Source: Actinoallomurus soli (lineage in GTDB: Bacteria; Actinomycetota; Actinomycetes; Streptosporangiales; Streptosporangiaceae). From it: a stretch of DNA of 64,000 nt. The position numbers and the translations under genes were made by a program. The DNA lies in NCBI RefSeq assembly GCF_024055715.1, contig NZ_JAMXMV010000001.1, forward strand, positions 62,001-126,000, in the 5' to 3' direction. A model generated the notes under the pieces. It worked only from the letters and a program-made list of their open reading frames with translations, did no database searches and had not been told where the DNA came from. Shown here in pieces: positions 41,848 through 51,760 of this stretch (position 1 is its first letter; each line of letters starts with the position of its first letter).

Positions 41848-43106
41848 CTCCGGGAGAGAAACGACTCCTTGCCGATCCCCCGAATGGATGCGTCCAGGAC
41901 CTCCGCCGTGTGGGCCACCGGCAGCTCCCGCCCACGGCGGCGCAGGGCCGTGGTGATCTGCAGGGTGCAGCCGGGGTTCGCGGCGACGAGCAGGTCCGCG
42001 CCGGTCGCCGCGACGTTCGCCGCCTTGCGGTCACCGAGCTCGCCCGCCGCCTCCGGCTGCAGCAGGTTGTAGACCCCGGCGGACCCGCAGCAGAGCTCCG
42101 GCTCGGCGACCTCCCTGACCTCCAGCCCGGGGATGTCGCCGAGCAGCCGCCGGGGCTGCGCGCGCACTCCCTGGGCGTGCGCGAGGTGGCACGCGTCGTG
42201 GTACGCCACGGTCAGGTCCAGGGGGTGCCGGGTGGCGCGCGGCCCCAGCTCGGCCAGGAACTCCGCCAGGTCGCGGGTCCGGGCCGACAGTGCGGCCGCC
42301 CGCCCGGCCCACTCCGGGTCGCCGGCCAGCACCGCGCCGTAGTCCTTCATCGCCGACCCGCAGCCGGCCGCGTTGACCACGACGACGTCCACGTCCGCGA
42401 ACGCCTCGATCACCTCGCGCGCGAACGCCTTCGCCTCCTCCGCCCGGCCGCTGTGCAGCGACAGCGCCCCGCAGCAGCCCTGGCCCTTCGGGATGACGAC
42501 GTCGCAGCCCTCCATGGCCAGGACGCGGGCGGTCGCGGCGTTCACGCCGGGGAAGAACTCCCGCTGCACGCACCCGGTCAGCATCCCCACGACGGCCCGG
42601 CGCTCGCCGCGGGCGGCGACGCGCTCCGGCAGCCGTACGTGCCGGGCCGCCGGCGGCGCCAGGCGCTCCATCGCCGCCAGGGTGGGAGAGACCCGCTCCA
42701 GGAGGGGTCCGAGGTCCACGGGCAGCCGGCGGTAGGCGCGCAGCGGCCCGCGCAGCGCCCGCAGCCGCCGCGGATACGGGAACACCGCGAAGATCATTTC
42801 CCGCAGCAGCCGCTCGCCGCGCGACCGCGGATGGTCCTCCTCGACCCGGGCCCGCGTCAGCTCGATGAGCCGGTCGTAGCGGACGCCGGACGGGCAGGCG
42901 GTCACGCACGCCATGCAGCCGAGGCAGCGGTCGACGTGCTCGACGGTCGAGTCGGTCAGCGGCCCGCCGCGCTCCAGCTGGTCCATCAGGTGGATGCGAC
43001 CGCGCGGCGAGTCCATCTCCTCGCCCCACAGCGCGTACGTCGGGCAGGTCGGCAGGCAGAACCCGCAGTGCACGCAGTCGTCGAGCAGCTCCCGGAACTC
43101 CTCCAT
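41844..43106 (-). CDS. glcF: Glycolate oxidase iron-sulfur subunit
   Basis: The 420-residue subunit passes electrons from GlcDE toward the respiratory chain. It has two 4Fe-4S motifs near the N-terminus (CVHCGFCLPTCP and CLGCMACVTACP) and two CCG domains (GQGCCGALSLHSG with an upstream TGCVQREFFPG; ELCCGSAGVYNLLQPE). ATG 43106 overlaps the glcE stop by one base and follows GGGAGGG. The downstream lldP gene overlaps by four bases. Confidence 0.93.
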   Translation of the reverse strand: MEEFRELLDDCVHCGFCLPTCPTYALWGEEMDSPRGRIHLMDQLERGGPLTDSTVEHVDRCLGCMACVTACPSGVRYDRLIELTRARVEEDHPRSRGERLLREMIFAVFPYPRRLRALRGPLRAYRRLPVDLGPLLERVSPTLAAMERLAPPAARHVRLPERVAARGERRAVVGMLTGCVQREFFPGVNAATARVLAMEGCDVVIPKGQGCCGALSLHSGRAEEAKAFAREVIEAFADVDVVVVNAAGCGSAMKDYGAVLAGDPEWAGRAAALSARTRDLAEFLAELGPRATRHPLDLTVAYHDACHLAHAQGVRAQPRRLLGDIPGLEVREVAEPELCCGSAGVYNLLQPEAAGELGDRKAANVAATGADLLVAANPGCTLQITTALRRRGRELPVAHTAEVLDASIRGIGKESFLSRR

Positions 43107-44341
43107 CAGATCCCTCCCACGAAGCGGCCGGGCGCCAGGCGGTGCTCGGGATCGAACTGGTCCTTGACCCGGCGCATCAGCGGCAGCGCCGGGATCGGCC
43201 CCCACCGGTCGAGCCGTACGCCCGCCGGCGCCGCGAGCACGACCGCCGAGCCGTGGCGGCGCAGCCGTTCGAGGACGTCGTCCGCGCCGTCGGCGGGCAG
43301 GGCCACATGCCACACGCCGCGCCCGGCCGATCCGCGGATCCGCGCCGCGCCGCCGAGCCCGCCGAACAGGTCCGCGAGAGCGGTCGGCAGGGCCCGTACC
43401 TCGGCCAGCACCTCGCCCTCGGGGAGCCGGCCCCACCAGCCGGGCGGCCCCTCGCCGGTCCGGCCGCCGATGAGCGCGCACGCCGCCTCCGCACGGGGCG
43501 GCACCCCGTCGGGCACGCCCTCGAACAGCGCGGCGACGGTGATCGGACCGGGCCCGTCCACCTCGATCGCGGTCGGCACCAGCGCCGAGCCCAGCAGGGC
43601 CTGCACCATGGCGAGGGCCTGCCCGGCGTCGGCGGCGGTGGCCGAGACGTACGCCGTGGCGCGCGGCAGCGGGTGCAGCCGGAACGCCGCCTCGACGATC
43701 AGGCCCAGCGTCCCGTACGAGCCGGTGAACAGCTTGCCGAGGTCGTACCCGGCGACGTTCTTGACGACCTTGCCGCCCGCGTGCGCGACGACGCCGTCCG
43801 CGCGGACGACCGTGACGCCGATCAGCAGGTCGCGCGCCGAGCCGTACAGCAGCCGGCGCGGCCCGGCGGTCCCCGTCGCGAGGACCCCGCCCACGGTTCC
43901 GCCCGGCGGCAGCGGGTCGAGGGCGAGCTGCTGCCGCGACCCCGCGAGCGCCTCGCGCAGGTCGTCCAGGGCCAGCCCGGCCTCGGTCTTGACCACGAGG
44001 TCCCCGGCGGCGTGCTCGACGATCCGGTGCAGACGGCGGGTGTCGACGAGCAGGTCGCAGCCGTCCGGCGGCGCGCCCCAGTGCATCTTGGTGCCCGCGC
44101 CGCGCGGCACGACCGTGAGCCCGTGTTCGGCGGCGGCCCGCATCAGCTCGGCGGCCTCCGCGACCGTCGCGGGCTCGGCCACGTACGACGGCGTCACCCC
44201 CTGCACGGCGTCGCCGTCCTCACCCGGGCGTACCTCGCACGCCTTGGCGAGAGCGTCGAGCGCGCTCATCGAGGCGCCGCCGGCCCCGGGCCCGCCGCCA
44301 GAAGCAGCGCGTCCGTCATCACGAGCGGCCGCGTCCGTCAT
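43106..44341 (-). CDS. glcE: Glycolate oxidase FAD-binding subunit GlcE
   Basis: The 411-residue subunit has the FAD-binding type 4 fold: EPATVAEAAELMRAAAEHGL, TVVPRGAGTKMHWGAPP, LPPGGTVGGVLATGTAGPRR, AGGKVVKNVAGYDLGKLFTG and a C-terminal PLMRRVKDQFDPEHRLAPGR. It starts at ATG 44341, overlapping the glcD stop by one base; ATG 44269 in the same frame is an alternative that would remove a Gly/Ala-rich tail. Works with GlcD and GlcF to oxidise glycolate to glyoxylate. Confidence 0.92.
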   Translation of the reverse strand: MTDAAARDDGRAASGGGPGAGGASMSALDALAKACEVRPGEDGDAVQGVTPSYVAEPATVAEAAELMRAAAEHGLTVVPRGAGTKMHWGAPPDGCDLLVDTRRLHRIVEHAAGDLVVKTEAGLALDDLREALAGSRQQLALDPLPPGGTVGGVLATGTAGPRRLLYGSARDLLIGVTVVRADGVVAHAGGKVVKNVAGYDLGKLFTGSYGTLGLIVEAAFRLHPLPRATAYVSATAADAGQALAMVQALLGSALVPTAIEVDGPGPITVAALFEGVPDGVPPRAEAACALIGGRTGEGPPGWWGRLPEGEVLAEVRALPTALADLFGGLGGAARIRGSAGRGVWHVALPADGADDVLERLRRHGSAVVLAAPAGVRLDRWGPIPALPLMRRVKDQFDPEHRLAPGRFVGGI

Positions 44342-45783
44342 TAGAACAGGTCCGCCTTCCCGCTCTCGACCAGCGGATGCACGCCCCTGCGCCGGCCCGG
44401 CACCTCGCCGCACAGCCGGGGCGTGGGGTAGATCTTGCCCGGGTTGCACAGCCCGGCCGGGTCGAACGCGCACCGCACCATCTGCATCGTGTCCAGGTCC
44501 TCGCCGGTGAACATCCGCGGCATGTGCTTGGCCTTGTCGATCCCCACGCCGTGCTCGCCGGTGATCGACCCGCCGTGCTCGATGCACAGGTCGATGATCC
44601 GCCCGGAGACCTCCTCGGCGCGCTCGCCCGCGCCCGCCTCCGAGCCGTCGAACAGCACGAGCGGGTGGAGGTTGCCGTCGCCGGCGTGGAAGACGTTCGC
44701 CACGCGCACGCCGCGCTCCCGGGAGATCGCGTCGATGCGGGCGAGGACCTGCGGGAGCATGGTCCGGGGGATGACGCCGTCCTGCACGATGTAGTCGGGG
44801 CTGATCCGCCCGACCGCGGCGAACGCCGACTTGCGGCCCCGCCAGATCAGCCCGCGCTCGACGTCGTCGGCGGCGACCCGCAGCTCGAACGCCTCCGCGC
44901 ACAGCTCCTTCACCCGCTCGAACTGCGCGTCGACCTCCGAGGCGGGACCGTCCAGCTCGACGATGAGCACCGCGCCCGCGCCCGGCGGGTACCCGCAGCT
45001 CACGGCGGCCTCGGCCGCCTCGATGGACAGGGCGTCCATCATCTCGATCGCGGCGGGCACCACCCCGTCGGCGATGATGGCCGACACCGCCGCGCCGGCC
45101 CGTTCCATCGAGTCGAACCCCGCCAGCAGCGTGCGCACGCTCTCCGGCAGGCGCGTCAGCCGTACGGTGACCTTCGTGGTGATGCCGAGCGTGCCCTCCG
45201 AGCCGACGAACGCGCCCAGCAGGTCGTACCCGGGCCCCTCGGTCAGCTCCACGATCTCCCCGTCCGGCGTGACGACCTCGCAGGCCAGGACGTGGTTCAC
45301 GGTGAAGCCGTACTTCAGGCAGTGCGCGCCGCCGGAGTTCTCCGCGACGTTCCCGCCGATCGAGCAGACCTGCTGGCTCGACGGGTCGGGCGCGAAGTAG
45401 TAGCCGTACGGCCGCGCCGCCCGGGTCACGTCGAGGTTGATGACGCCCGGCTCGACGACCGCGCGCTGGTTGGCGGCGTCGACATCCAGGACGCGGCGCA
45501 TCCTGGAGGTCACGATCAGCACGCCGTCCGTACGGGGGAGGGCGCCGCCGGACAGGCCCGTCCCCGAGCCGCGCGCGACGTACGGCACGCCGGCGTCCGC
45601 GCAGGCCCGGACGATCGCCGCGATCTGCTCGGCGGTGTCCGGCAGCACGACGACGCCGGGCGTGGCGCGGTGGTAGGTCAGCCCGTCGCAGTCGTACGTG
45701 GCCAGCTCCGCCGGATCGCTGATGACATTCTCCGCGCCGACGATCTGCCTGAGCCGTGCCGCGAGCGCGTCCAGCAGTGCCAT
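44341..45783 (-). CDS. glcD: Glycolate oxidase catalytic FAD subunit GlcD
   Basis: The 480-residue flavoprotein oxidises glycolate (or D-lactate) to glyoxylate (or pyruvate). It shows VVLPDTAEQIAAIVRACADA, VPYVARGSGTGLSGGALPRT, SIGGNVAENSGGAHCLKYGF, and a C-terminal domain with NVFHAGDGNLHPLVLFD and ITGEHGVGIDKAKHMP (active-site HGD and EHG motifs). ATG 45783 has GAGGA upstream; a GTG five codons earlier is possible. First gene of glcDEF-lldP, next to malate synthase. Confidence 0.94.
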   Translation of the reverse strand: MALLDALAARLRQIVGAENVISDPAELATYDCDGLTYHRATPGVVVLPDTAEQIAAIVRACADAGVPYVARGSGTGLSGGALPRTDGVLIVTSRMRRVLDVDAANQRAVVEPGVINLDVTRAARPYGYYFAPDPSSQQVCSIGGNVAENSGGAHCLKYGFTVNHVLACEVVTPDGEIVELTEGPGYDLLGAFVGSEGTLGITTKVTVRLTRLPESVRTLLAGFDSMERAGAAVSAIIADGVVPAAIEMMDALSIEAAEAAVSCGYPPGAGAVLIVELDGPASEVDAQFERVKELCAEAFELRVAADDVERGLIWRGRKSAFAAVGRISPDYIVQDGVIPRTMLPQVLARIDAISRERGVRVANVFHAGDGNLHPLVLFDGSEAGAGERAEEVSGRIIDLCIEHGGSITGEHGVGIDKAKHMPRMFTGEDLDTMQMVRCAFDPAGLCNPGKIYPTPRLCGEVPGRRRGVHPLVESGKADLF

Positions 45784-45822
45784 ACCAGTTATCCTCACCC
45801 CTTTTTCGCCGATCGGCGAGAG

Positions 45823-47424
45823 TCAGGGCATCCGCTCGTACGCCGGGAGAGTGAGGAAGTCGGCGTAGTCGTCGGCGAGCGCCACCTCCTTGAACAGCGC
45901 CACCGCGTCAGCGAACCGCCGCTCGTCGAACGCGTCGCCGTACGACTCGCGGATCTTGCCGAGCTCCTCGTCGATGATCCGCTCCACCAGCTCGGTCGTG
46001 ACCTTCGGGCCGTCGGCGAGGTCCACGTCGCCCCGCAGCCACTGCCAGATCTGGGAACGGGAGATCTCGGCGGTCGCGGCGTCCTCCATCAGGTTGAAGA
46101 TGGCGACCGCGCCGTTGCCGCCGAGCCACGTGGCGATGTACTGCAGGCCGACGCTGATGTTGTTGCGCAGCCCCGCCTCCGTGATCTCGCCGGGCGTCTT
46201 GTCCACGGCCAGCAGGTCCGACGCGGCGACGGAGACCTCCTCGCGGAGCCGGTCGAGCTGGTTCGGCCGGTCGCCGAGCACGCCGTCGAAGACCTCGCGG
46301 CAGAGCGGAACCAGGTCGGGGTGGGCGACCCAGGAGCCGTCGAAGCCGTCGTTGCTCTCGCGGGTCTTGTCCGCCCGCACCTTCTCGAAGGCGGCCTTGT
46401 TGACCTCCTCGTCACGGCGTGACGGGATGAACGCGGCCATGCCGCCGATCGCGTGCGCGCCGCGCTTGTGGCAGGTGCGGACGAGCAGCTCGGTGTACGC
46501 GCGCATGAACGGCGCCGTCATCGTGATCGCGTTGCGCTCCGGCAGCAGGAACTGCCGGCCACGGGCGCGGAACTTCTTGATGACGGAGAACAGGTAGTCC
46601 CAGCGGCCGGCGTTCAGCCCCGCGGAGTGGTCGCGCAGCTCGTACAGGATCTCCTCCATCTCGAACGCCGCCGGGATGGTCTCGATCAGGACCGTGGCCC
46701 GGATCGTGCCGCGCGGGATCTCCAGGAGGTCCTGGGCGAGGTTGAAGACGTCGTTCCAGAGGCGCGCCTCCAGGTGGCTCTCCATCTTCGGCAGGTAGTA
46801 GTACGGCCCCTTGCCCTTGTCGAGCTGCCGCCGCGCGCAGTGGAAGAAGTACAGGCCGAAGTCGAACAGCGAGCCCGACATCCGCTCGCCGTCGACGAGC
46901 ACGTGCTTCTCGTCCAGGTGCCAGCCGCGCGGGCGGACGACGATCGTCGCCAGCTCCTCGTCCGGCTTGAGCCGGTAGGACTTGCCGCCCGTCTCGAAGT
47001 CGATCGTGCGGTCGAGGGCGTCGCGGAGGTTGAGCTGTCCGCCGACCATGTTCTCCCACAGCGGCGTGTTGGCGTCCTCGAAGTCGGCGAGCCACACCTT
47101 GGCGCCGGAGTTCAGGGCGTTGATGGTCATCTTCCGGTCGGTCGGACCGGTGATCTCCACGCGGCGGTCCTCCAGGCCCGGCGCGGGCTTGGCGACCCGC
47201 CAGGACCCGTCATGACGGACGGCCGCCGTGTCCGGCAGGAAGTCCAGCGTGCCGCCCCGGGCCAGCTCCTCCTGCCGCTCGGCGCGCTTGTTCAGCAGCT
47301 CCTTCCGGCGGACGCCGAACTCACGCTGCAGGGAGGCGAGGAAGCCGAGCGCCTCGGGCGTGAGGATCTCGTCGTACCGCTCGTGGACCGGGCCGGTCAG
47401 CTCCACACCTTGAGGTTCGGACAT
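45823..47424 (-). CDS. aceB: Malate synthase A
   Basis: The enzyme condenses glyoxylate with acetyl-CoA to make malate. The 533-residue protein contains [40 protein letters not shown]-like [56 protein letters not shown], and the family C-terminus ([20 protein letters not shown]). Length is right for the A isoform. ATG 47424 follows GAGGGTGG. It lies 39 bases upstream of glcD on the same strand, so it can share the transcript and remove the glyoxylate that GlcDEF makes. Confidence 0.95.
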   Translation of the reverse strand: MSEPQGVELTGPVHERYDEILTPEALGFLASLQREFGVRRKELLNKRAERQEELARGGTLDFLPDTAAVRHDGSWRVAKPAPGLEDRRVEITGPTDRKMTINALNSGAKVWLADFEDANTPLWENMVGGQLNLRDALDRTIDFETGGKSYRLKPDEELATIVVRPRGWHLDEKHVLVDGERMSGSLFDFGLYFFHCARRQLDKGKGPYYYLPKMESHLEARLWNDVFNLAQDLLEIPRGTIRATVLIETIPAAFEMEEILYELRDHSAGLNAGRWDYLFSVIKKFRARGRQFLLPERNAITMTAPFMRAYTELLVRTCHKRGAHAIGGMAAFIPSRRDEEVNKAAFEKVRADKTRESNDGFDGSWVAHPDLVPLCREVFDGVLGDRPNQLDRLREEVSVAASDLLAVDKTPGEITEAGLRNNISVGLQYIATWLGGNGAVAIFNLMEDAATAEISRSQIWQWLRGDVDLADGPKVTTELVERIIDEELGKIRESYGDAFDERRFADAVALFKEVALADDYADFLTLPAYERMP

Positions 47425-47463
47425 CAGCGCCACCCTCTTTCGCACAGTGAAATTATTCTTCTG

Positions 47464-47484
47464 CTTAACGGAAACGATATTAAG
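47464..47484. promoter_or_regulatory. Possible operator upstream of aceB
   Basis: CTTAA and TTAAG form a perfect inverted repeat around an 11-base centre in an AT-rich island between the divergent aceB and hflX genes, 40 bases before the aceB start. Position and symmetry suit a regulator site; the factor is unknown. Confidence 0.4.
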
Positions 47485-47648
47485 ATCGCCGCAGCCCGGT
47501 CAACGGGGCCGGGGTATCCCCTTCCCGCCGGGGACGCCCACACGCGGGACGGTCGCCGGCCCGTCCGGAATAAGCAGGTGTGATCCTGGCGCGGTCATGG
47601 GAACATCTGGGAAGATCCGGCGACGTTCCGGCGTTGACATGGGGGAAC

Positions 47649-49058
47649 ATGACGAATTTTCCTTACGAAGAGCCAGAGCGCACCCCGCTGACCGGCGAGC
47701 TGGACCTGGAGGACCGCCAGGCGCTGCGGCGCGTGGCCGGGCTGTCCACGGAGCTCAGCGACGTCACCGAGGTCGAATACCGTGCGCTGCGCCTCGAGCG
47801 CGTCGTCCTGATCGGCGTCTGGACCGACGGCGACGAGGCTCAGGCCGAGAACTCCCTGCGCGAGCTCGCGCTTCTCGCCGAGACCGCCGGATCCGACGTC
47901 CTCGAAGGGATGATCCAGCGGCGTTCCAAGCCCGACCCGGCGACCTACATCGGGTCCGGCAAGGCCGAGGAGCTCCGCGACGTCGTCATCTCGACGGGCG
48001 CCGACACCGTGATCTGCGACGGCGAGCTGACCCCGAGCCAGCTCCGCCAGCTGGAGGAGATCGTCCAGGTCAAGGTGATCGACCGGACCGCCCTCATCCT
48101 CGACATCTTCGCCCAGCACGCCAGCAGCCGTGAGGGCAAGGCGCAGGTCGAGCTGGCCCAGCTCGAGTACCTCCTGCCGCGCCTCCGCGGCTGGGGTGGC
48201 AACCTGTCCCGGCAGGTCGGCGGCCGCGCCGCCGGCGGCGTCGGCATCGGCGGCCGCGGTCCCGGTGAGACGAAGATCGAGCTGGACCGGCGCCGGATCC
48301 GGTCCCGCATGGCCCGCCTGCGCCGCCAGATCGAGGCGATGGGCAAGGCGCGCGACACCAAGCGGTCCCGGCGGCGCGACCGCCAGGTTCCCTCGGTCGC
48401 GATCGCCGGGTACACCAACGCCGGCAAGTCCAGCCTGCTCAACCGCGTGACCGGCGCCGGCGTCCTCGTCGAGGACGCGCTGTTCGCCACCCTGGACCCC
48501 ACGGTCCGGCGGGCGAGCACGCCGAACGGCCGGACGTTCACGATCGCCGACACGGTCGGGTTCGTGCGCCACCTGCCGCACCAGCTCGTCGAGGCGTTCC
48601 GCTCGACGCTGGAGGAGGTCGCCGACGCGGACCTGATCCTCCACGTCGTCGACGGCTCCGACGCGGACCCGGAGGCGCAGATCGCCGCGGTCCGTGAGGT
48701 GCTGCGCGAGCTCGGCGCGGACGACGTGCCCGAGCTCGTCGTGATCAACAAGGCCGACGTGGCCGACGACCTCTCCCTGGCCCGGCTCCGCCGCCACGAA
48801 CCGCACAGCGTCGTCGTCTCGGCGCGCACCGGCGAGGGCGTGACCGGGCTGCTGGCGGCGATCGAGGAGAGCCTTCCGCGCGGCGACCGCGAGGTCCACG
48901 CGCTGGTTCCCTACGAGCGCGGCGACCTGGTGGCCCGGGTGCACGACCTCGGCGAGGTGCTCTCCCAGGAGCACACCGCCGACGGCACGGCCCTGCACGC
49001 CCGCGTGCCGGCGCGCGTCGCGGGCGAGCTCGAGCCGTACGTCACCGCGCACGCCTGA
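47649..49058 (+). CDS. hflX: GTPase HflX
   Basis: HflX is a ribosome-associated GTPase that splits stalled ribosomes, notably in stress. The 469-residue protein has the HflX N-domain (YIGSGKAEELRDVVISTGAD, LEYLLPRLRGWGGNLSRQVG, GGRGPGETKIELDRRRIR) and the G domain (GYTNAGKSSLLNRV, DTVGFVRHLPHQLVEAF, NKAD). Start uncertain: ATG 47649 (MTNFPYEEPER) was preferred; GTG 47580 would add 23 residues of poor coding character. A hairpin follows at 49073. Confidence 0.93.
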   Translation: MTNFPYEEPERTPLTGELDLEDRQALRRVAGLSTELSDVTEVEYRALRLERVVLIGVWTDGDEAQAENSLRELALLAETAGSDVLEGMIQRRSKPDPATYIGSGKAEELRDVVISTGADTVICDGELTPSQLRQLEEIVQVKVIDRTALILDIFAQHASSREGKAQVELAQLEYLLPRLRGWGGNLSRQVGGRAAGGVGIGGRGPGETKIELDRRRIRSRMARLRRQIEAMGKARDTKRSRRRDRQVPSVAIAGYTNAGKSSLLNRVTGAGVLVEDALFATLDPTVRRASTPNGRTFTIADTVGFVRHLPHQLVEAFRSTLEEVADADLILHVVDGSDADPEAQIAAVREVLRELGADDVPELVVINKADVADDLSLARLRRHEPHSVVVSARTGEGVTGLLAAIEESLPRGDREVHALVPYERGDLVARVHDLGEVLSQEHTADGTALHARVPARVAGELEPYVTAHA

Positions 49059-49072
49059 CCACTGAGCAACCG

Positions 49073-49112
49073 GTCGTACGGCGGGATCCTCGCCCGGATT
49101 CCGCCGTACGAC
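49073..49112. terminator. Terminator after hflX
   Basis: GTCGTACGGCGG and its perfect complement, with four further inner pairs (ATCC/GGAT) around the loop TCGCCC, start 14 bases after the hflX stop codon. Confidence 0.8.
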
Positions 49113-49269
49113 ACCGCGGCATGTCCACCACTGAGCCGGAACCGGGGCATTCCGTCTTTCGGTACGGAGTGAGGTTCCGAGTGCGGTATCGTCAAGGCAC
49201 CTGTAGCAGTCGGCCGCCGGGGCGGTTTAGGAGCGGTATGTCGCGTGAGGCTGTACAGCGTGGCCTTGC

Positions 49270-49452
49270 GTGCACTACGGTGACGAAACCGATATTCCCG
49301 GGCTCGTTGCTCCAGGTGGTCGGCTGATCACCCCTAATTCCGACTTGGGTCCGTCGGCAATGCCGCCGGCGTATATCGAGCGAGAGCAGGTGACCCGCTG
49401 CATGGCGTCCGGACACCCTTCACCGGCGCGCGACCGCAGAACGGGGCGGTGA
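49270..49452 (+). CDS. Possible small protein upstream of the amidohydrolase
   Basis: A GTG-initiated frame of 60 residues (VHYGDETDIPGLVAPGGRLI...) ends five bases before the amidohydrolase start. It lacks a ribosome site and its third-position GC is only moderate, so it may be spurious. The 344 bases between the hflX terminator and the amidohydrolase (49113-49456) hold no other feature I can support; they must contain the amidohydrolase promoter. Confidence 0.25.
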   Translation: MHYGDETDIPGLVAPGGRLITPNSDLGPSAMPPAYIEREQVTRCMASGHPSPARDRRTGR

Positions 49453-49456
49453 CGCG

Positions 49457-50668
49457 ATGACCGTGCGTCTGCTGACGAACATCGGCCGGCTGTGGACCGG
49501 CACCGACGTGTGCAGCAACGCCGCCGTTCTCGTGCACGACGACCGGATCGTGTGGGCCGGTCCCGCTTCGGACCTCCCGCAGAGCGTCCCCGGTGTCATC
49601 GACGACATCGTCGATGTCGACCACGTCGAGAACCTCGGTGGCGGCCTCGTCACCCCGGGCCTCATCGACGCGCACTCGCATCCGGTGTACGCCGGAAACC
49701 GCTGGGCCGAGCTGGCCATGCGCACGAGCGGGTCGACCAACAACGAGATCGTCGCCGCGGGCGGCGGCGTGGCCTCCACGGTCACCGTGACGCGCGGCAC
49801 CGACCCCTGGACCCTGTGCAACAACGTCCGTGAGCGCCTCCGGCAGTGGATCTGCGCCGGCACGACCACCGTCGAGGCGAAGACCGGATACCACCTCACC
49901 CGCGACGGCGAGCTGGCCGACGTCCGGATGCTGCGCTCGCTCGAGGAAGAGCCCTCGATGCCGCGCATCCACGCGACGTTCCTCGCCGCGCACATGCTTC
50001 CGCCGGAGTACTTCGGCCGCCGCCGCGACTACATCGAGGCCGTCCGCCTGTGGGCCGGTGACGCGGCGGCCGCGGGCGCCGACAGCATCGACGTCTACTG
50101 CGACGAGGGCCACTTCACGCCCGACGAGGCCCGTGTCCTGCTCATGACCGGCCAGCGCGTCGGGCTGAAGGCGCGCCTGCACGCCTGCGCCAACGAGCGG
50201 GTCGGCGCCGCCCAGGTCGCGGCCGAGGTCGGCTGCGCCTCCGCCGACCTCCTCACCGAGGCCAACGACGACGACATCAAGGCGCTGCACCACGGCGGCG
50301 TCGCCGCGACGGTCTGCCCCGGCAGCGCACTGCACAACGGCCGCACCCCGCCGGTCCGGGCCATGCTCGACCGCGGCGTCACGCTCGCGCTCGGCACCGA
50401 CCACAACCCCGGCCAGTGCGGCATCACCTCGATGCCGCTGGTGATCGGCCTGTCGGTCGCGATGTTCGGCCTCAGCGTGAACGAGGCGCTCCGCGCCGCC
50501 ACGCTCGGCGGCGCGGCCGCCCTGCGCGTCTCCGACCGCGGCGCGCTCGTCCCCGGCATGTACGCCGACATGGTCCTGTGGGACGCCGACCACGAGGGCG
50601 CGTTCGCCTGGGCGTTCGGCCTCCGCGCACTCCGCGTCTGGCGCGGCGGCGTCCCCGTCCAGGCCTGA
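49457..50668 (+). CDS. Imidazolonepropionase-like amidohydrolase
   Basis: The 403-residue protein belongs to the metal-dependent amidohydrolase superfamily and resembles HutI. It has the metal motif DAHSHPVYAGNRWAELAMRT, GTTTVEAKTGYHL, THFLAAHMLPPEY-like ATFLAAHMLPPEYFGRR, VYCDEGHFTPDEA, and ALGTDHNPGQCGITSMPL with the catalytic Asp. HutI opens the imidazolone ring in histidine breakdown, but no other hut gene is nearby, so the substrate may differ. ATG 49457 follows GGGGCGG. Confidence 0.85.
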   Translation: MTVRLLTNIGRLWTGTDVCSNAAVLVHDDRIVWAGPASDLPQSVPGVIDDIVDVDHVENLGGGLVTPGLIDAHSHPVYAGNRWAELAMRTSGSTNNEIVAAGGGVASTVTVTRGTDPWTLCNNVRERLRQWICAGTTTVEAKTGYHLTRDGELADVRMLRSLEEEPSMPRIHATFLAAHMLPPEYFGRRRDYIEAVRLWAGDAAAAGADSIDVYCDEGHFTPDEARVLLMTGQRVGLKARLHACANERVGAAQVAAEVGCASADLLTEANDDDIKALHHGGVAATVCPGSALHNGRTPPVRAMLDRGVTLALGTDHNPGQCGITSMPLVIGLSVAMFGLSVNEALRAATLGGAAALRVSDRGALVPGMYADMVLWDADHEGAFAWAFGLRALRVWRGGVPVQA

Positions 50669-50847
50669 CGGCACCGGCTCGCCCCGTCCTCCCACCGCGG
50701 CGGGACGCGAAGGCTCGGCGACCGCAGTGCCGAAGGCGGGCGAACGCCGCGACCTGCCGGTTCGGTTCCAGAATCCAACCAGCATCCTGTACGGCCGACT
50801 TTGCGTACGATGCGGCTCCATCACCTTGATCACGGGAGTCGTCTGTC

Positions 50848-51597
50848 GTGTCCGAGCGTGTCAACGAAACCGATGAGGCGGCGGCGATCGCCCCAGGCAG
50901 GCTGGCGGCGTTCAGCGATGGAGTGATCGCGATAGCGGCGACGCTGCTCATCCTCGAGGTGAAGGCTCCGCCCGCCGGAGAGAAGGTCTGGCCCGCGCTC
51001 CGCCACGAGTGGCCGGCCCTCGCGGCGTACGCCGTGAGCTTCCTGGTGATCGGCATCGCGTGGATCCACCACCACAACCTGTTCCACCAGGTGCGACAGG
51101 TCGATCGCGGCCTCCTCCTGCTGAACCTGGGCATGCTGGCGACCCTGTCCTACCTGCCCCTCCCGACCGCCACGCTCGGCAACCACCTCACCGGAGACGA
51201 CGCCGTTCCGGCCGCCGTCTTCTACTCGGCGTCGGTCCTGGTGGCGGCCGTCTGGTTCACGCTGCTGTGGAACCACCTGTACGCGCGGCCACACCTGCTG
51301 CATCCGGGCGGCCGGGAGGTGGCGCGTGAGGCACGCCGCCGGTCGCTGGTGGGTCCGGCGAGTTACCTCTTGTCCGGACTGCTCGCGTTCGTCAGCCCGG
51401 TCGGCTCGCTCATGCTCAACGCCGCCATCATCGTCTACTTCATCGCCGGTCGTCGGTCTCCGGCCTCCCGGGTACGGCGGCTCGCCCTCACCCCCGTCTC
51501 GGACTCCGGAGACCACGGCCCTGAGGAGAGGACCGAGGGAGCATCCGACGGAGCCGAGGACGGAGCCGAAGAAGGAGAGCCGCCTACCGCGCCCTGA
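50848..51597 (+). CDS. TMEM175-family potassium channel-like protein
   Basis: The 249-residue membrane protein starts with RLAAFSDGVIAIAATLLILEVKAP, which carries the R-x-x-x-FSDG signature of bacterial TMEM175 (DUF1211) channels. About six helices follow (YAVSFLVIGIAWIHHHNLFH, GMLATLSYLPLPT, VLVAAVWFTLLWNHLYA). The last 45 residues are an acidic disordered tail. Such proteins form potassium-permeable tetramers. GTG 50848 has GGGAG upstream. Confidence 0.88.
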   Translation: MSERVNETDEAAAIAPGRLAAFSDGVIAIAATLLILEVKAPPAGEKVWPALRHEWPALAAYAVSFLVIGIAWIHHHNLFHQVRQVDRGLLLLNLGMLATLSYLPLPTATLGNHLTGDDAVPAAVFYSASVLVAAVWFTLLWNHLYARPHLLHPGGREVAREARRRSLVGPASYLLSGLLAFVSPVGSLMLNAAIIVYFIAGRRSPASRVRRLALTPVSDSGDHGPEERTEGASDGAEDGAEEGEPPTAP

Positions 51598-51760
51598 CCT
51601 TCCGCACCGTTCCCGCCTCCGGCACTGGCCGGTTCTGGGAACCGGCCGCGAAGACCCTTCCCGAGAGTTGCGGTCCGCGGCCGGCGCGGCCCTGGCGGGG
51701 AGGCGACGCGCTGAGTTCGGGTTACGCGGCTGATGCGACATGGCGACCTAAACTCCCGGT

